64,000 nt of DNA from Agathobaculum butyriciproducens (GTDB lineage: Bacteria > Bacillota > Clostridia > Oscillospirales > Butyricicoccaceae), in NCBI GenBank assembly GCA_003096535.1, contig QEKJ01000003.1:137068-201067 (forward strand), read 5' to 3'. Position numbers and translations under genes: made by a program. The notes under the pieces were generated by a model. That model made no database searches. It was not told the origin of the DNA and saw only the letters and a list, made by a program, of their open reading frames with translations. Positions 25,135-33,716 of the stretch are shown here, piece after piece. Within the stretch, counting starts at the first letter, position 1. Every line of letters begins with the position of its first letter.

Positions 25135-25880
25135 AAAAGAATGCAAATCTGCCCGCACTGATCTTTATGTTCGCGCTGCTCATCGTCTGGCAGTGCATAG
25201 CCATGGGCATGAATGCGGCCTACATTCTGCCGTCGCCGACACAGGTGCTTGTGCGCCTGTGGGAGCTGCGCAAACCGCTGTTCACCGCACATCTGCCGGC
25301 CACCATGCTGTGTACCGGAGTCGGCCTTGCGATCTCGATCGCGCTCGGTCTGCTGCTCGCCATCGTAATGGACGCGAGTCCGTCGGCGGAGAAAATGCTG
25401 TACCCGCTCATCGTCGCTTCACAGACCATTCCGACAACCGCACTTGCGCCGCTGTTTGTGCTCTGGTTCGGCTACACGATCTGGAGCAAGGTGCTCGTCA
25501 CCGTGCTCATCACGTTCTTCCCGATCGCGATGACCGTATTTGACGGCTTCCGCTCGGCGAAGACCGATATGGTCGATATGCTCAAGACCTTCGGCGCAGG
25601 CAAGAAGGAAATTTTCCTCAAGCTGAAGATTCCGGCAGCGCTGCCGTACTTTTTCTCGGCGCTCAAAATGGCGATCCCGATGTCGATCATCGGAGCTGCG
25701 ATCGGCGAGTGGCTGGGCGCACAGGCGGGTCTCGGCTATTTCAGCCGCCGCATGATGACGCAGCTGGACGGCGCCGGCGTGTTTGCACCGATCGTACTGC
25801 TGAGCGTGGTTGCGATGATCGCAGTAGGCATTGTAAGCTGGCTGGAAAAGAAAATTATCACCTGGCGCAGCAGCTTATAA
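25131..25880 (+). CDS. thiX: ABC transporter permease, ThiX-like
   Basis: 249 residues and six predicted membrane helices. The binding-protein-dependent permease loop that docks onto the ATPase is visible as MVDMLKTFGAGKKEIFLKLKIPAALPYFFSALKMAIP (~residues 145-182, EAA-type motif). It overlaps thiZ by four bases. Together with ThiZ and ThiY it forms the predicted importer for formylaminomethyl-pyrimidine and related HMP precursors. Confidence 0.93.
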   Translation: MKKNANLPALIFMFALLIVWQCIAMGMNAAYILPSPTQVLVRLWELRKPLFTAHLPATMLCTGVGLAISIALGLLLAIVMDASPSAEKMLYPLIVASQTIPTTALAPLFVLWFGYTIWSKVLVTVLITFFPIAMTVFDGFRSAKTDMVDMLKTFGAGKKEIFLKLKIPAALPYFFSALKMAIPMSIIGAAIGEWLGAQAGLGYFSRRMMTQLDGAGVFAPIVLLSVVAMIAVGIVSWLEKKIITWRSSL

Positions 25881-25943
25881 CCTTGATAACACAATTTTAA
25901 GAAAAAGCGAAATTTTTGTTCTAACATAAGGAGAAAATCATAT

Positions 25944-26960
25944 ATGAAAAAGCGTATTCTTGCACTTCTGGCAGCAGGCACCATGCTGCTGACCGGCTGC
26001 GGCGCACAGAACGCCGCACAGTCTGATGCGGCAAAAAGCGGCAGCGATGATCTGCAGCACCTGACCGTTGTGCTCGACTGGTATCCGAATGCCCTGCATG
26101 CATTCCTGTACGAAGCGCAGGAGAAGGGTTACTTCGCAGAGGAAGGCCTGGATGTGGATATCCAGTCTCCGGCAGGCGTAAACGATGCCATGAGCATGGT
26201 TGCCGCCGGCAAGGCAGACATTGGTCTGTATTATCAGCAGGATGTCATTCAGGCTCGTGCTGAGCAGGATGTGCCGATTAAGTCCATCGGTGCAGTGGTT
26301 CAGGGTCCGCTGAACATCATCCTGTCGCTCAAGGACAAGAACATCACTACGCCGAAGGATCTGGAGGGCAAGACTGTCGGCTACGCGGGCACCGAGCTTT
26401 CCGAGGCACTGGTCCGCAGCATCATGCAGTCCAACGGTGCCGATCCGAACAGCGTGAACATGGTTGACGTTGGCTTCGACCTGATGAGCTCGATGACCAC
26501 CGGCAACGTCGATGCAACCATCGGCTGTCTGGTCAACCACGAGGTACCGCAGATGGAGAAGGAAGGCTTCGAGGTCAATTACTTCTTCCCGGATGATTAC
26601 GGTGTGCCGAAGTATTACGAAGGTATTTTCCTCGCAAGCGATGATATGATTGCGAACAATTCCGATACGCTGAAGGGCTTCCTGCGCGCTTGCAGCAAGG
26701 GCTTTGAGGACTTCAAGAGCAACACCGACGATGTTCTGCAGGTTCTGCTCGACAATCAGGATGAGGCAAACTTTGCACTCGACCCGGATGTAGAGAAGAA
26801 GTCCTGTGAGACGCTGCTGCCGCTCATGGAGACCGAGGACGCGAAGTTCCTCTCTCAGACCGAGCAGTGCTGGCAGGAAAATATTGACTGGATGTACGAT
26901 CAGGGCCTGATCGCAGAGAAGCCGGATGTTTCCGACGTTATGGTAAACCTCGACTTCTAA
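25944..26960 (+). CDS. thiY: HMP-precursor-binding lipoprotein, ThiY-like
   Basis: 338 residues. A lipoprotein signal with lipobox LTGC (acylated Cys near residue 20) is followed by an NMT1/THI5-like periplasmic-binding fold: LTVVLDWYPNALHAFLYEAQEKGYFAEEGLDV near residue 38 and DIGLYYQQDVIQARAEQ. The WYPN...H and later EVNYFFPDDYGVPKYYEGIF stretches are typical of ThiY/Thi5 pyrimidine binders. It delivers substrate to ThiX. It lies 63 bp after thiX and is the last gene before the terminator. Confidence 0.94.
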   Translation: MKKRILALLAAGTMLLTGCGAQNAAQSDAAKSGSDDLQHLTVVLDWYPNALHAFLYEAQEKGYFAEEGLDVDIQSPAGVNDAMSMVAAGKADIGLYYQQDVIQARAEQDVPIKSIGAVVQGPLNIILSLKDKNITTPKDLEGKTVGYAGTELSEALVRSIMQSNGADPNSVNMVDVGFDLMSSMTTGNVDATIGCLVNHEVPQMEKEGFEVNYFFPDDYGVPKYYEGIFLASDDMIANNSDTLKGFLRACSKGFEDFKSNTDDVLQVLLDNQDEANFALDPDVEKKSCETLLPLMETEDAKFLSQTEQCWQENIDWMYDQGLIAEKPDVSDVMVNLDF

Positions 26961-26979
26961 AAATACGCATATAGAACAG

Positions 26980-27007
26980 GGGACAGAGCATTGGCTCTGT
27001 CCCTTTT
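26980..27007. terminator. Terminator of the thiamin operon
   Basis: Perfect 10-bp stem GGGACAGAGC (26980-26989) / GCTCTGTCCC (26994-27003), loop ATTG, then TTTT. It lies between convergent thiY and ldh. Confidence 0.85.
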
Positions 27008-27010
27008 GTA

Positions 27011-27955
27011 TTATCCGTCCAGCTTGTCGATCATCTCGCGCATTGTGTTCGCAGAACGCTGCAGCTGTGCCAGTTCTTCCTCGGAGAGCGGCATATCCAG
27101 CACAGCTTCCGCGCCGTTTCGTCCGACAATAGTCGGCACACCCAGACAGATACCGTCCACGCCGTAGTGTCCGTAAATCATCGAAGTGACCGGCAGCACG
27201 GAATGTTCATTGCGTACAATGGCCTCCGCGATACGCCGCACCGCCATGCCAATACCGTAATAGGTTGCGCCTTTGCTGTCGATAATCTGATACGCTGCAT
27301 CGCGCACATGCTCGTAAATGCGGGAAAGCTCATCTGCCGGCTTGGTGATGCCGGCAATGCGGCAGTAATCGTCCAGATCGGCACCGGAGATATTAGCGCT
27401 CGACCATACCGCCAGCTCGCTGTCGCCGTGCTCGCCAATGATGAACGCATGCACGTTGCGGCTGTCCACGCCAAGCCGCTGTCCGAGCAGATACTTGAGC
27501 CGCGCGGTATCCAGCACGGTACCGGAACCGAGTACACGTCCGGCAGGGAAGCCGCTCAGCTGCTGCGCCAGACAGGTCAGCACATCGACCGGATTGGACA
27601 CAACCAGCAGAATCGCCTCACGATTGACTGCCGTAAGCTGTGCGATGACGGAGGACAGGATGCCTTTATTTCGTCCGAGCAGCTCCAAACGGCTTTCGCC
27701 GGGCTTCTGGTTTGCGCCTGCCGCAATGATGATAAGACCGCATTCGGCGAGGTCAGCATAGTCTCCGGCCATGACGCGGCACGGCTTGCTGAACGCCACA
27801 CCATGATTGATGTCCGCAGCTTCACCGATAGCCTTGTCGCGGTTCATATCCACGAGTACCAGATCGGAGAACAATCCGGAAACCGCCAATGTGTATGCGC
27901 AGGTCGCGCCGACAAAGCCCACGCCGATCACGCCGCATTTTTGAATATTCGTCAT
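27011..27955 (-). CDS. ldh: L-lactate dehydrogenase
   Basis: 314 residues. Reduces pyruvate to L-lactate with NADH. Visible are the NAD Rossmann motif GVIGVGFVGATCAY, the loop AAGANQKPGESRLELLGRN (Gln for pyruvate rather than malate selectivity, plus the catalytic Arg), NPVDVLT, DTARLKYLLGQ (substrate Arg) and the catalytic GEHGDSELAVW. The ATG at 27955 is chosen because AAGGAG precedes it by ten bases; a longer in-frame form would extend over the promoter region. Monocistronic and divergent from an SLH protein gene. Confidence 0.96.
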   Translation of the reverse strand: MTNIQKCGVIGVGFVGATCAYTLAVSGLFSDLVLVDMNRDKAIGEAADINHGVAFSKPCRVMAGDYADLAECGLIIIAAGANQKPGESRLELLGRNKGILSSVIAQLTAVNREAILLVVSNPVDVLTCLAQQLSGFPAGRVLGSGTVLDTARLKYLLGQRLGVDSRNVHAFIIGEHGDSELAVWSSANISGADLDDYCRIAGITKPADELSRIYEHVRDAAYQIIDSKGATYYGIGMAVRRIAEAIVRNEHSVLPVTSMIYGHYGVDGICLGVPTIVGRNGAEAVLDMPLSEEELAQLQRSANTMREMIDKLDG

Positions 27956-28071
27956 ATTGGATACACTCCTTCTGCGAGTAGTATATCCGTTTTGTTGTTG
28001 GAAAACACATGGCTTTGTGCTATACTTATACTGTATTTTTACAGGCAATATCAGTTCAGGAGGATAGAACT

Positions 28072-29325
28072 ATGAATAAATGGTTACGCGCTGTCTGCGT
28101 CGGCGCGGCTACCGCTGCCATGCTGACCGCTTCGGCCTTTGCGGCAAATTATACGAATTGTGCAGATTCACTGCACGAAATGGGGCTGTTTCAGGGCACG
28201 CAGAACGGCTATGACCTCGACCGCACGCCGACCAGGGCGGAAGCGGCTGTCATGCTGGTGCGTCTGCTCGGCAAGGAGGATGAGGCCAAGGCGCTGACGT
28301 ATACTGCACCGTTTACCGATCTCAAGGGATGGGAAAAGCCGTATGTGCAGTATCTGTACAGCAACGGTCTGGCGAATGGCACGAACCGGACGACCTTCAA
28401 TCCGACCGGCAAGTGCACCGCGCAGATGTACGCGGTGTTCCTGCTGCGTGCGCTCGGCTACTCGGATACGGCGGATTTCAGCTATGCGAACGCGATAGAG
28501 ACTGCTCGTGAGCAGGGTATTTACGACACCGGTATCATCAACGTACAGAATTTCCTGCGCGACGATGCTGCAGCGGCAAGCTACACGGTGCTGTCCGTTT
28601 CGCCGAAGAACAGTGAAGGCACGCTGCTCGATCAGCTTGTCAGCGAAAACGCGATAACCGAAGCGGACGCGAAGCGGTATCAGAGCCTGTTTTCAAGCTA
28701 TGCACAGTACCGCGAGGCAACCGCCGGTATGGATGCTCTGCTGCATTACTCGGTCAACAGCGAGTTTGCGTCTCCGGCGGCTGTGACCCATGACGGCAGG
28801 ACGGTCATGCAGGTGCAGACGAGCGAGACCACCGTGTTCGACCGCGAGAAGAACGAACTGCTCACCGACCGCAAAATGACGCTTTCCGCGCCGAATACAT
28901 CGGATAAGCAGCTGCTGACGCAGAGTTATCTGTCGGACGGTGCGTTGTACCACAAGCTGAACGGATCGTGGTCGGCAGAGCTGGTGACTGCCGCTGAGCA
29001 GGAGGGCCTTGCCGCGATGTATGGCCGCGTACCGCTGGTATGTGTCGATTCGCTGAGTCAGCGTGCAGGCAGCTGGACCATTATCTGTGCCGATACGCCG
29101 AACGCGTACACCGAACTGCTCTGGTCGGTCGAAAGTGCAATGGGCGATTTAGACGAAGCCGTTCGGCTGCAGCCGACCACGGTAACGCAGTCGGTCAGCG
29201 GCGGTACGATTCGCAGGCAGAGTGTTTCCGCAGCCTTCACGCTGGACGGCATGACGGCAGAGCCTGTTATCATCAGCACACTGGACAAAACCGGTGCAGA
29301 TGCTGTGCTGAACGCGCTCAAGTAA
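28072..29325 (+). CDS. Secreted S-layer homology domain protein
   Basis: 417 residues. Signal peptide at residues 1-25 (NKWLRAVCVGAATAAMLTASAFA). Two S-layer homology modules follow at about residues 27-75 (LHEMGLFQGTQNGYDLDRTPTRAEAAVMLVRLLG) and 85-145 (FTDLKGWEKPYVQYLYSNGLANGTNRTTFNPTGKCTAQMYAVFLLRALG), then a ~270-residue region without recognisable domain, rich in Thr/Ser and predicted beta strands. Wall anchoring through the SLH modules is inferred. ATG at 28072 has AGGAGG eight bases upstream. It precedes a cell-wall amidase gene by 51 bp and may be cotranscribed with it. Confidence 0.82.
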   Translation: MNKWLRAVCVGAATAAMLTASAFAANYTNCADSLHEMGLFQGTQNGYDLDRTPTRAEAAVMLVRLLGKEDEAKALTYTAPFTDLKGWEKPYVQYLYSNGLANGTNRTTFNPTGKCTAQMYAVFLLRALGYSDTADFSYANAIETAREQGIYDTGIINVQNFLRDDAAAASYTVLSVSPKNSEGTLLDQLVSENAITEADAKRYQSLFSSYAQYREATAGMDALLHYSVNSEFASPAAVTHDGRTVMQVQTSETTVFDREKNELLTDRKMTLSAPNTSDKQLLTQSYLSDGALYHKLNGSWSAELVTAAEQEGLAAMYGRVPLVCVDSLSQRAGSWTIICADTPNAYTELLWSVESAMGDLDEAVRLQPTTVTQSVSGGTIRRQSVSAAFTLDGMTAEPVIISTLDKTGADAVLNALK

Positions 29326-29376
29326 ACGCATAAGTTCCGCCTTTTTCGCATATTTGTGTGATACGGAGGTGCGGAG

Positions 29377-30075
29377 ATGGAGAGACGGCTGAAATGCGGC
29401 GTTTGCGCCGCGGCGGCACTGGCGCTGGTGCTGTGCTTTAGCATGGAGCAGAAAACCCGTGCAATGCAGACGGCAGGGAACGCTCAAACCACGCTCGTCA
29501 TTGATGCCGGACACGGCGGCTTCGACGGCGGCGCGGTCGGCGCGGATGGAACCGCCGAGCAAGATATCAATTTGAGCATTGCAAAACGGGTGCAAGTGCT
29601 GGCGAATTTCTTCGGTGTGCCGACTGCTATGACGCGGCCGGATGAAAATGCACTTGATTACAATCCTTCCCGCACGGTGCGAGAGAACAAAATCGCAGAT
29701 ATCAAGGCACGGGAAAAGCTGGTAAACAGCATTCCGTCACCGGTGTTCCTGAGCATTCACCTGAATAAATTCAGCGACGCGCAGTACCACGGCGCCCAGG
29801 TGTTTTACTCGACAGGGAATGTGCAGGGCAAGCCGCTGGCCGAGCAGATACAGCAGTGCCTGATTGACGGCTGCGACCCATTGAATCATCGCAAGGCTGA
29901 ACAGGCAGACAGCGCCATCTATCTGATGAAAAAGCTGGACTGCCCGGCGGTTATTATCGAATGCGGCTTTCTGTCCAATCCGGCCGAAGAAGCGCGGCTG
30001 CGGGACGAAGCCTATCACAAACAACTTGCTGCCGCCGTGATCTGCGGATATTTACGCAGCCAGAGCGGTATGTAA
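29377..30075 (+). CDS. cwlD: N-acetylmuramoyl-L-alanine amidase (Amidase_3), CwlD-like
   Basis: 232 residues. N-terminal signal/anchor segment (residues 6-23), then a zinc amidase domain: DAGHGGFDGGAVG (first zinc His), AEQDINLSIAKR (zinc Glu), VFLSIHLNKF (third ligand His) and the catalytic Glu in VIIECGFLSNPAEE. Length and order match CwlD, which makes muramic-delta-lactam in spore cortex, but vegetative amidases share this architecture. It is followed ten bases later by radA. In a genome carrying spoIVA and sipL a sporulation role is plausible but not proved. Confidence 0.85.
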   Translation: MERRLKCGVCAAAALALVLCFSMEQKTRAMQTAGNAQTTLVIDAGHGGFDGGAVGADGTAEQDINLSIAKRVQVLANFFGVPTAMTRPDENALDYNPSRTVRENKIADIKAREKLVNSIPSPVFLSIHLNKFSDAQYHGAQVFYSTGNVQGKPLAEQIQQCLIDGCDPLNHRKAEQADSAIYLMKKLDCPAVIIECGFLSNPAEEARLRDEAYHKQLAAAVICGYLRSQSGM

Positions 30076-30085
30076 CGGAGGAAAT

Positions 30086-31441
30086 ATGAAGCAAAAGACA
30101 GTTTTTCTGTGCGGTGACTGCGGATATGAAAGTCCGAAATGGTACGGCAAATGTCCGTCCTGCGGCGCATGGAACACCATGAGCGAATTCAAGGAGAAGC
30201 CGGTTTCGGCGGCACGCGGCACGAATACATTTCAGCGCGGCGAATCGCGGCCGACTCTGCTCAAGGATATTGATACCGGAGACGAAAGCCGGTTCCATTC
30301 TGGAATCGGTGAACTCGACCGCGTTCTCGGCGGCGGCGCTGTACACGGCTCGTTTGTGCTGGTCGGCGGTGAGCCGGGCATCGGCAAATCCACGCTGCTG
30401 CTGCAAATGTGTCAGGAAATGTGCAAAAATGCCCGCGTGCTCTATGTTTCGGGCGAGGAATCGCTCAAGCAGATCAAAATTCGTGCGGCACGCCTGCACA
30501 TTTCTTCACCCGAGCTGTACATCCTTGCCGAGACCGACATGGAGCAGATCATCAACGAAACCGAGCTGCTCGAGCCGGATATTCTAATCGTGGACTCTAT
30601 CCAGACGGTCTATAAGCGCGATTTAACTGCCGCTCCCGGCGGTACGACCCAGATCAAGGAATGCGCGATGAGTCTGATGCAGTACGCGAAGAATCGCAAC
30701 GTGACGATTTTTATTGTTGGTCATGTCAACAAAGAGGGTACGCTGGCAGGCCCAAAAATCCTTGAGCACATGGTGGACTGCGTGCTGTATTTCGAAGGGG
30801 AATCCGCAGGTCCGTTCCGCTGTCTGCGTGCGGCGAAAAACCGCTACGGCTCAACCAATGAAATCGGCGTGTTTGAAATGAGCGATCACGGTTTGCTCGA
30901 GGTGCAGAATCCGTCTGCGGCTATGCTGGCCGGTCATCCGCAGGGTGCGTCCGGCAACTGCATTGCCTGCGTGATGGAGGGCAGCCGTCCTCTGCTCGCC
31001 GAGGTGCAGGCACTTGCTGCGAAAACGCAGTTTGGTGTGCCGCGCCGCACCGCTGCCGGCGTGGACTACAATCGCATGGTGCTGCTGCTCGCCATTCTGG
31101 AAAAACGCTGCGGGCTGTTTCTGTCGTCGAGCGATGTGTATGTCAACGTCGTCGGCGGCATGCGGCTGGACGAGCCTGCTGTGGATTTGCCGATGGTGCT
31201 GGCAATCGCATCCAGCTTTCGGGACAAGCCGCTGCCGGAAGGCGTCATGAGCTTCGGCGAGGTCGGCCTGACCGGCGAGCTGCGTGCGGTGTCCAATCCG
31301 GGACAGCGTATCAATGAGGCATACCGCCTTGGTTTCCACACCTGCATCATGCCTATGCAGGATGTGGACGAGGACCTGCTGCAGAAAATGAATATCGTGC
31401 GTGCGAAAACCGTTGGTGACGCGATTCGTGCCGTATTGTAA
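30086..31441 (+). CDS. radA: DNA repair protein RadA (Sms)
   Basis: 451 residues, full length. A branch-migrating helicase in recombinational repair. Order of features: N-terminal four-cysteine zinc finger CGDCGYESPKWYGKCPSCGAW, RecA-like ATPase with Walker A GEPGIGKSTLL (~residue 97) and Walker B ILIVDSIQ, the RadA-specific KNRYG motif (~residue 253; usually KNRFG), and a C-terminal Lon-protease-like domain beginning near VGGMRLDEPAVDLPMVLAIASS without the Lon catalytic Ser-Lys pair. Ten bases after the amidase gene. Confidence 0.97.
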   Translation: MKQKTVFLCGDCGYESPKWYGKCPSCGAWNTMSEFKEKPVSAARGTNTFQRGESRPTLLKDIDTGDESRFHSGIGELDRVLGGGAVHGSFVLVGGEPGIGKSTLLLQMCQEMCKNARVLYVSGEESLKQIKIRAARLHISSPELYILAETDMEQIINETELLEPDILIVDSIQTVYKRDLTAAPGGTTQIKECAMSLMQYAKNRNVTIFIVGHVNKEGTLAGPKILEHMVDCVLYFEGESAGPFRCLRAAKNRYGSTNEIGVFEMSDHGLLEVQNPSAAMLAGHPQGASGNCIACVMEGSRPLLAEVQALAAKTQFGVPRRTAAGVDYNRMVLLLAILEKRCGLFLSSSDVYVNVVGGMRLDEPAVDLPMVLAIASSFRDKPLPEGVMSFGEVGLTGELRAVSNPGQRINEAYRLGFHTCIMPMQDVDEDLLQKMNIVRAKTVGDAIRAVL

Positions 31442-31452
31442 GCATAATTTTC

Positions 31453-31495
31453 ACCTCCTCTCCGCAGACTAAACTCAGTTTGCGTCAGGGGAGGT
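31453..31495 (+). promoter_or_regulatory. Stem-loop that includes the ribosome site of the adaptor gene
   Basis: ACCTCC (31453-31458) pairs with GGAGGT (31490-31495), and an inner part CGCAGACT/AGTTTGCG can pair as well. TTTT follows. It reads as the radA terminator, but the right arm is also the GGGGAGG ribosome site of the next gene, so it could control translation or attenuation. Confidence 0.5.
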
Positions 31496-31502
31496 TTTGC
31501 AT

Positions 31503-32459
31503 TTGGAGAATAAGATCCGCGCGGTGCTGCTTACGACGGCAGCTGTGCTGACGGCAATGCTGTTCTGGTCGTGGAAGCACCGTCCGCCGGAGGCGGTTTT
31601 GGTACGCACAGTGGCCGCCGAAACGCAGGATATCTACAATAGTGTGACGATTTTCGGTACGGTCGAGTCCGCAGAGAGCACAGCGGTTTGTCCGGCGAAA
31701 AATGGTGTAGTAAGTGCAGTGTATGCCGCAACAGGCGACACCGTGCAGAAGGGTGATATTCTGTGCACGCTGACTGACATCGGCAGATCGCAAACAGCTG
31801 CGGATTACTGGCAGACCGCACAGAGCGTGTTTGCAATTTCCGGCACGGTGAACACTGTCACTGCCGAGGACGCTCACGCGCTGTATGCGCCGATGGACGG
31901 TACTGTGCTGACTGTTCCGCAGGCGGGCGAGAGTGTATCGGCCGATATGCCGTGCATACAAATTGCGAATCCGGATAAGCTGCGCGTGCGTGCGCAGTCT
32001 CCCGAGCTATATGCAGGAGAGCTTGCTGTCGGGCAGCGCGCTAACATCACATTTTCGGCAGTGGACGGCACCTTTCACGCCGGATTAACCGCAATTGCTC
32101 CTGCGGCTGTGAAAACCTTTAGTCTGACAAACGAAGATGCCGAAGCAACCGTTGAGGTGCTGCTTGATTTGAACGGCTCAACCGAAAATCTGCGCCCCGG
32201 ATATTCCGCGACCGTTAAGGTATTCACAGACCATCGAGACGGTGCTGCGGTTGTACCATATGAAGCAATTTGCCAGCGCGGAGAACAAGAGTTTGTATTC
32301 TGCGTGCAGGACGGCCATGCCGTGCAGTGCGCGGTACAGACCGGCTATCTGCTCGAGGATACGGTTGAAATTATAGACGGCTTGCCGACAGGTGTATCGG
32401 TCATTCTGTCGCCGCCCGATGAATTGACTGACGGTGATCCGGTGGAGGTACAGACATGA
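31503..32459 (+). CDS. Membrane-fusion (HlyD/MacA-type) adaptor protein
   Basis: 318 residues. One N-terminal membrane segment (residues 5-22), a biotinyl-lipoyl-like domain (SVTIFGTVESAESTAVCPAKNGVVSAVYAATGDTVQKGDILCTL and, on the far side, YAPMDGTVLTVPQAGESV), a short linker with almost no helical hairpin, then beta-barrel and proximal domains (GQRANITFSAVDGTFHAGLTAIAP, LRPGYSATVKV). In MacAB-type systems this protein couples an ABC exporter to its substrate. TTG at 31503 is preferred (GGGGAGG eight bases upstream). Its stop overlaps the permease start, but no ATPase gene follows. Confidence 0.85.
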   Translation: MENKIRAVLLTTAAVLTAMLFWSWKHRPPEAVLVRTVAAETQDIYNSVTIFGTVESAESTAVCPAKNGVVSAVYAATGDTVQKGDILCTLTDIGRSQTAADYWQTAQSVFAISGTVNTVTAEDAHALYAPMDGTVLTVPQAGESVSADMPCIQIANPDKLRVRAQSPELYAGELAVGQRANITFSAVDGTFHAGLTAIAPAAVKTFSLTNEDAEATVEVLLDLNGSTENLRPGYSATVKVFTDHRDGAAVVPYEAICQRGEQEFVFCVQDGHAVQCAVQTGYLLEDTVEIIDGLPTGVSVILSPPDELTDGDPVEVQT

Positions 32460-33628
32460 GACTGCGGGATATTCTGTCACTGGCGGCGCATAATCTGCGG
32501 GAAAGTCCGCTGCGGACGGCACTTTGCGCGCTTTCTGTTGCGGTTGGAAGCGGTGCACTGCTGCTTATCCTTTCCATTGGTCTGTATGGGCGAAAACAGG
32601 TGGACGTCGGTTTGCAGACACTCGGCGTCAGCGGTTTATCGGTGTACACGGAAAGCGGACACGCGGGAACGATACTCTCGGCAGCACTGGCGGATGAGAT
32701 AGAGCAGGATGTGGACGGCATTCGCACGCTGATGCCGATCAAGGCGCAGAGCGGCACCGTGCGCGTCGGACACACAACTGAGCACGCGGTACTTCTCGGT
32801 GCAGACGAACGGCTCGGTGAAGTCATGCAAATGGAGATGCTGGCAGGTACACTGCCGAACGCATGGCAGTGTGCAAACGCTGAGCCAGTTGCCGTGGTCG
32901 GCGATGATCTGGCACAGACGCTGTACAGACGGACAAATATCACCGGACGGCAGATTCGGCTAAAGGTAAACGGCACCGACCGGTATTTCACGGTGTGCGG
33001 TGTTGTGCGGGCACAGACGGGGGCATTCGGCGGAATGCTGTCGGCGGTTGCACCGCATCTGGTCTATGTGCCGTATGCGTGTATCGCGTCGCAAACCGAA
33101 CGCACGGATCAAGTGTTTGTGCAGTGCATTTCGCAGACAGATACTGCTTCGGTCAGCTCTCAGATCGAAAAGTACCTGACCGATCGACAGCAGGTGCGCG
33201 GCGTGCATGTACAGAATATGTCGGGTGCGGTGCAGACCGTACAGCAGCTTGCCGAAATGGGAATCGGCCTGTTTGCCGCCGTCGGTACGGTGACACTGTT
33301 TGTCGCGCTCATCGGTGTGATGGGAAGCATGCTGGCTGCCGCTCACGAGAAAACAGGGGAGATCGGCATTCTGCTGGCGCTCGGCGCACAGCCGCATGAT
33401 ATTCGCCGGACATTTCTCCTGCAGGCTGTGCTGCTGTGCCTGTTCGGCGGAATCGTCGGTCTGGCAGCCGCAGGTGCGCTCCTGCACTTCGGAGCAGCAC
33501 TGCTCCTGCCGGAAGGCCGTGTGTTTGCCGGATTGCTGATACTTTCCACACTCAGCGGAGCCGCTGCCGGACTGCTCCCGGCGGTTCGTGCGGCCGCTCT
33601 CAATCCAATCGACGCAATATGCAAATAA
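32456..33628 (+). CDS. MacB/FtsX-type ABC transporter permease
   Basis: 390 residues with four membrane helices: one near residues 22-45, then a ~210-residue extracellular MacB periplasmic core domain (from about VSGLSVYTESGHAG to the coiled part near QQLAEMG), and three C-terminal helices near 265-290, 318-345 and 350-380. It contains the FtsX-type cytoplasmic EIGILLALGAQPHDIRRTFLLQA motif that contacts an ATPase. It starts with ATGA overlapping the adaptor stop. No cognate ATP-binding subunit is adjacent, unlike the usual adaptor-ATPase-permease order. Confidence 0.87.
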   Translation: MRLRDILSLAAHNLRESPLRTALCALSVAVGSGALLLILSIGLYGRKQVDVGLQTLGVSGLSVYTESGHAGTILSAALADEIEQDVDGIRTLMPIKAQSGTVRVGHTTEHAVLLGADERLGEVMQMEMLAGTLPNAWQCANAEPVAVVGDDLAQTLYRRTNITGRQIRLKVNGTDRYFTVCGVVRAQTGAFGGMLSAVAPHLVYVPYACIASQTERTDQVFVQCISQTDTASVSSQIEKYLTDRQQVRGVHVQNMSGAVQTVQQLAEMGIGLFAAVGTVTLFVALIGVMGSMLAAAHEKTGEIGILLALGAQPHDIRRTFLLQAVLLCLFGGIVGLAAAGALLHFGAALLLPEGRVFAGLLILSTLSGAAAGLLPAVRAAALNPIDAICK

Positions 33629-33716
33629 CTCTTTTCTTTCGCCTTTATTTGTGCTATCATTAACAGTGACAAATAACGAATAGGGCGACTGTACCGTAGA
33701 AAGGGATGGAGTTTGC

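Noticed and set aside
22795..25158. Long minus-strand open frame opposite thiM-tenA-thiZ
   Set aside because: Antisense to three genes with clear catalytic motifs; composition matches codon-bias shadows, and there is no ribosome site or promoter.
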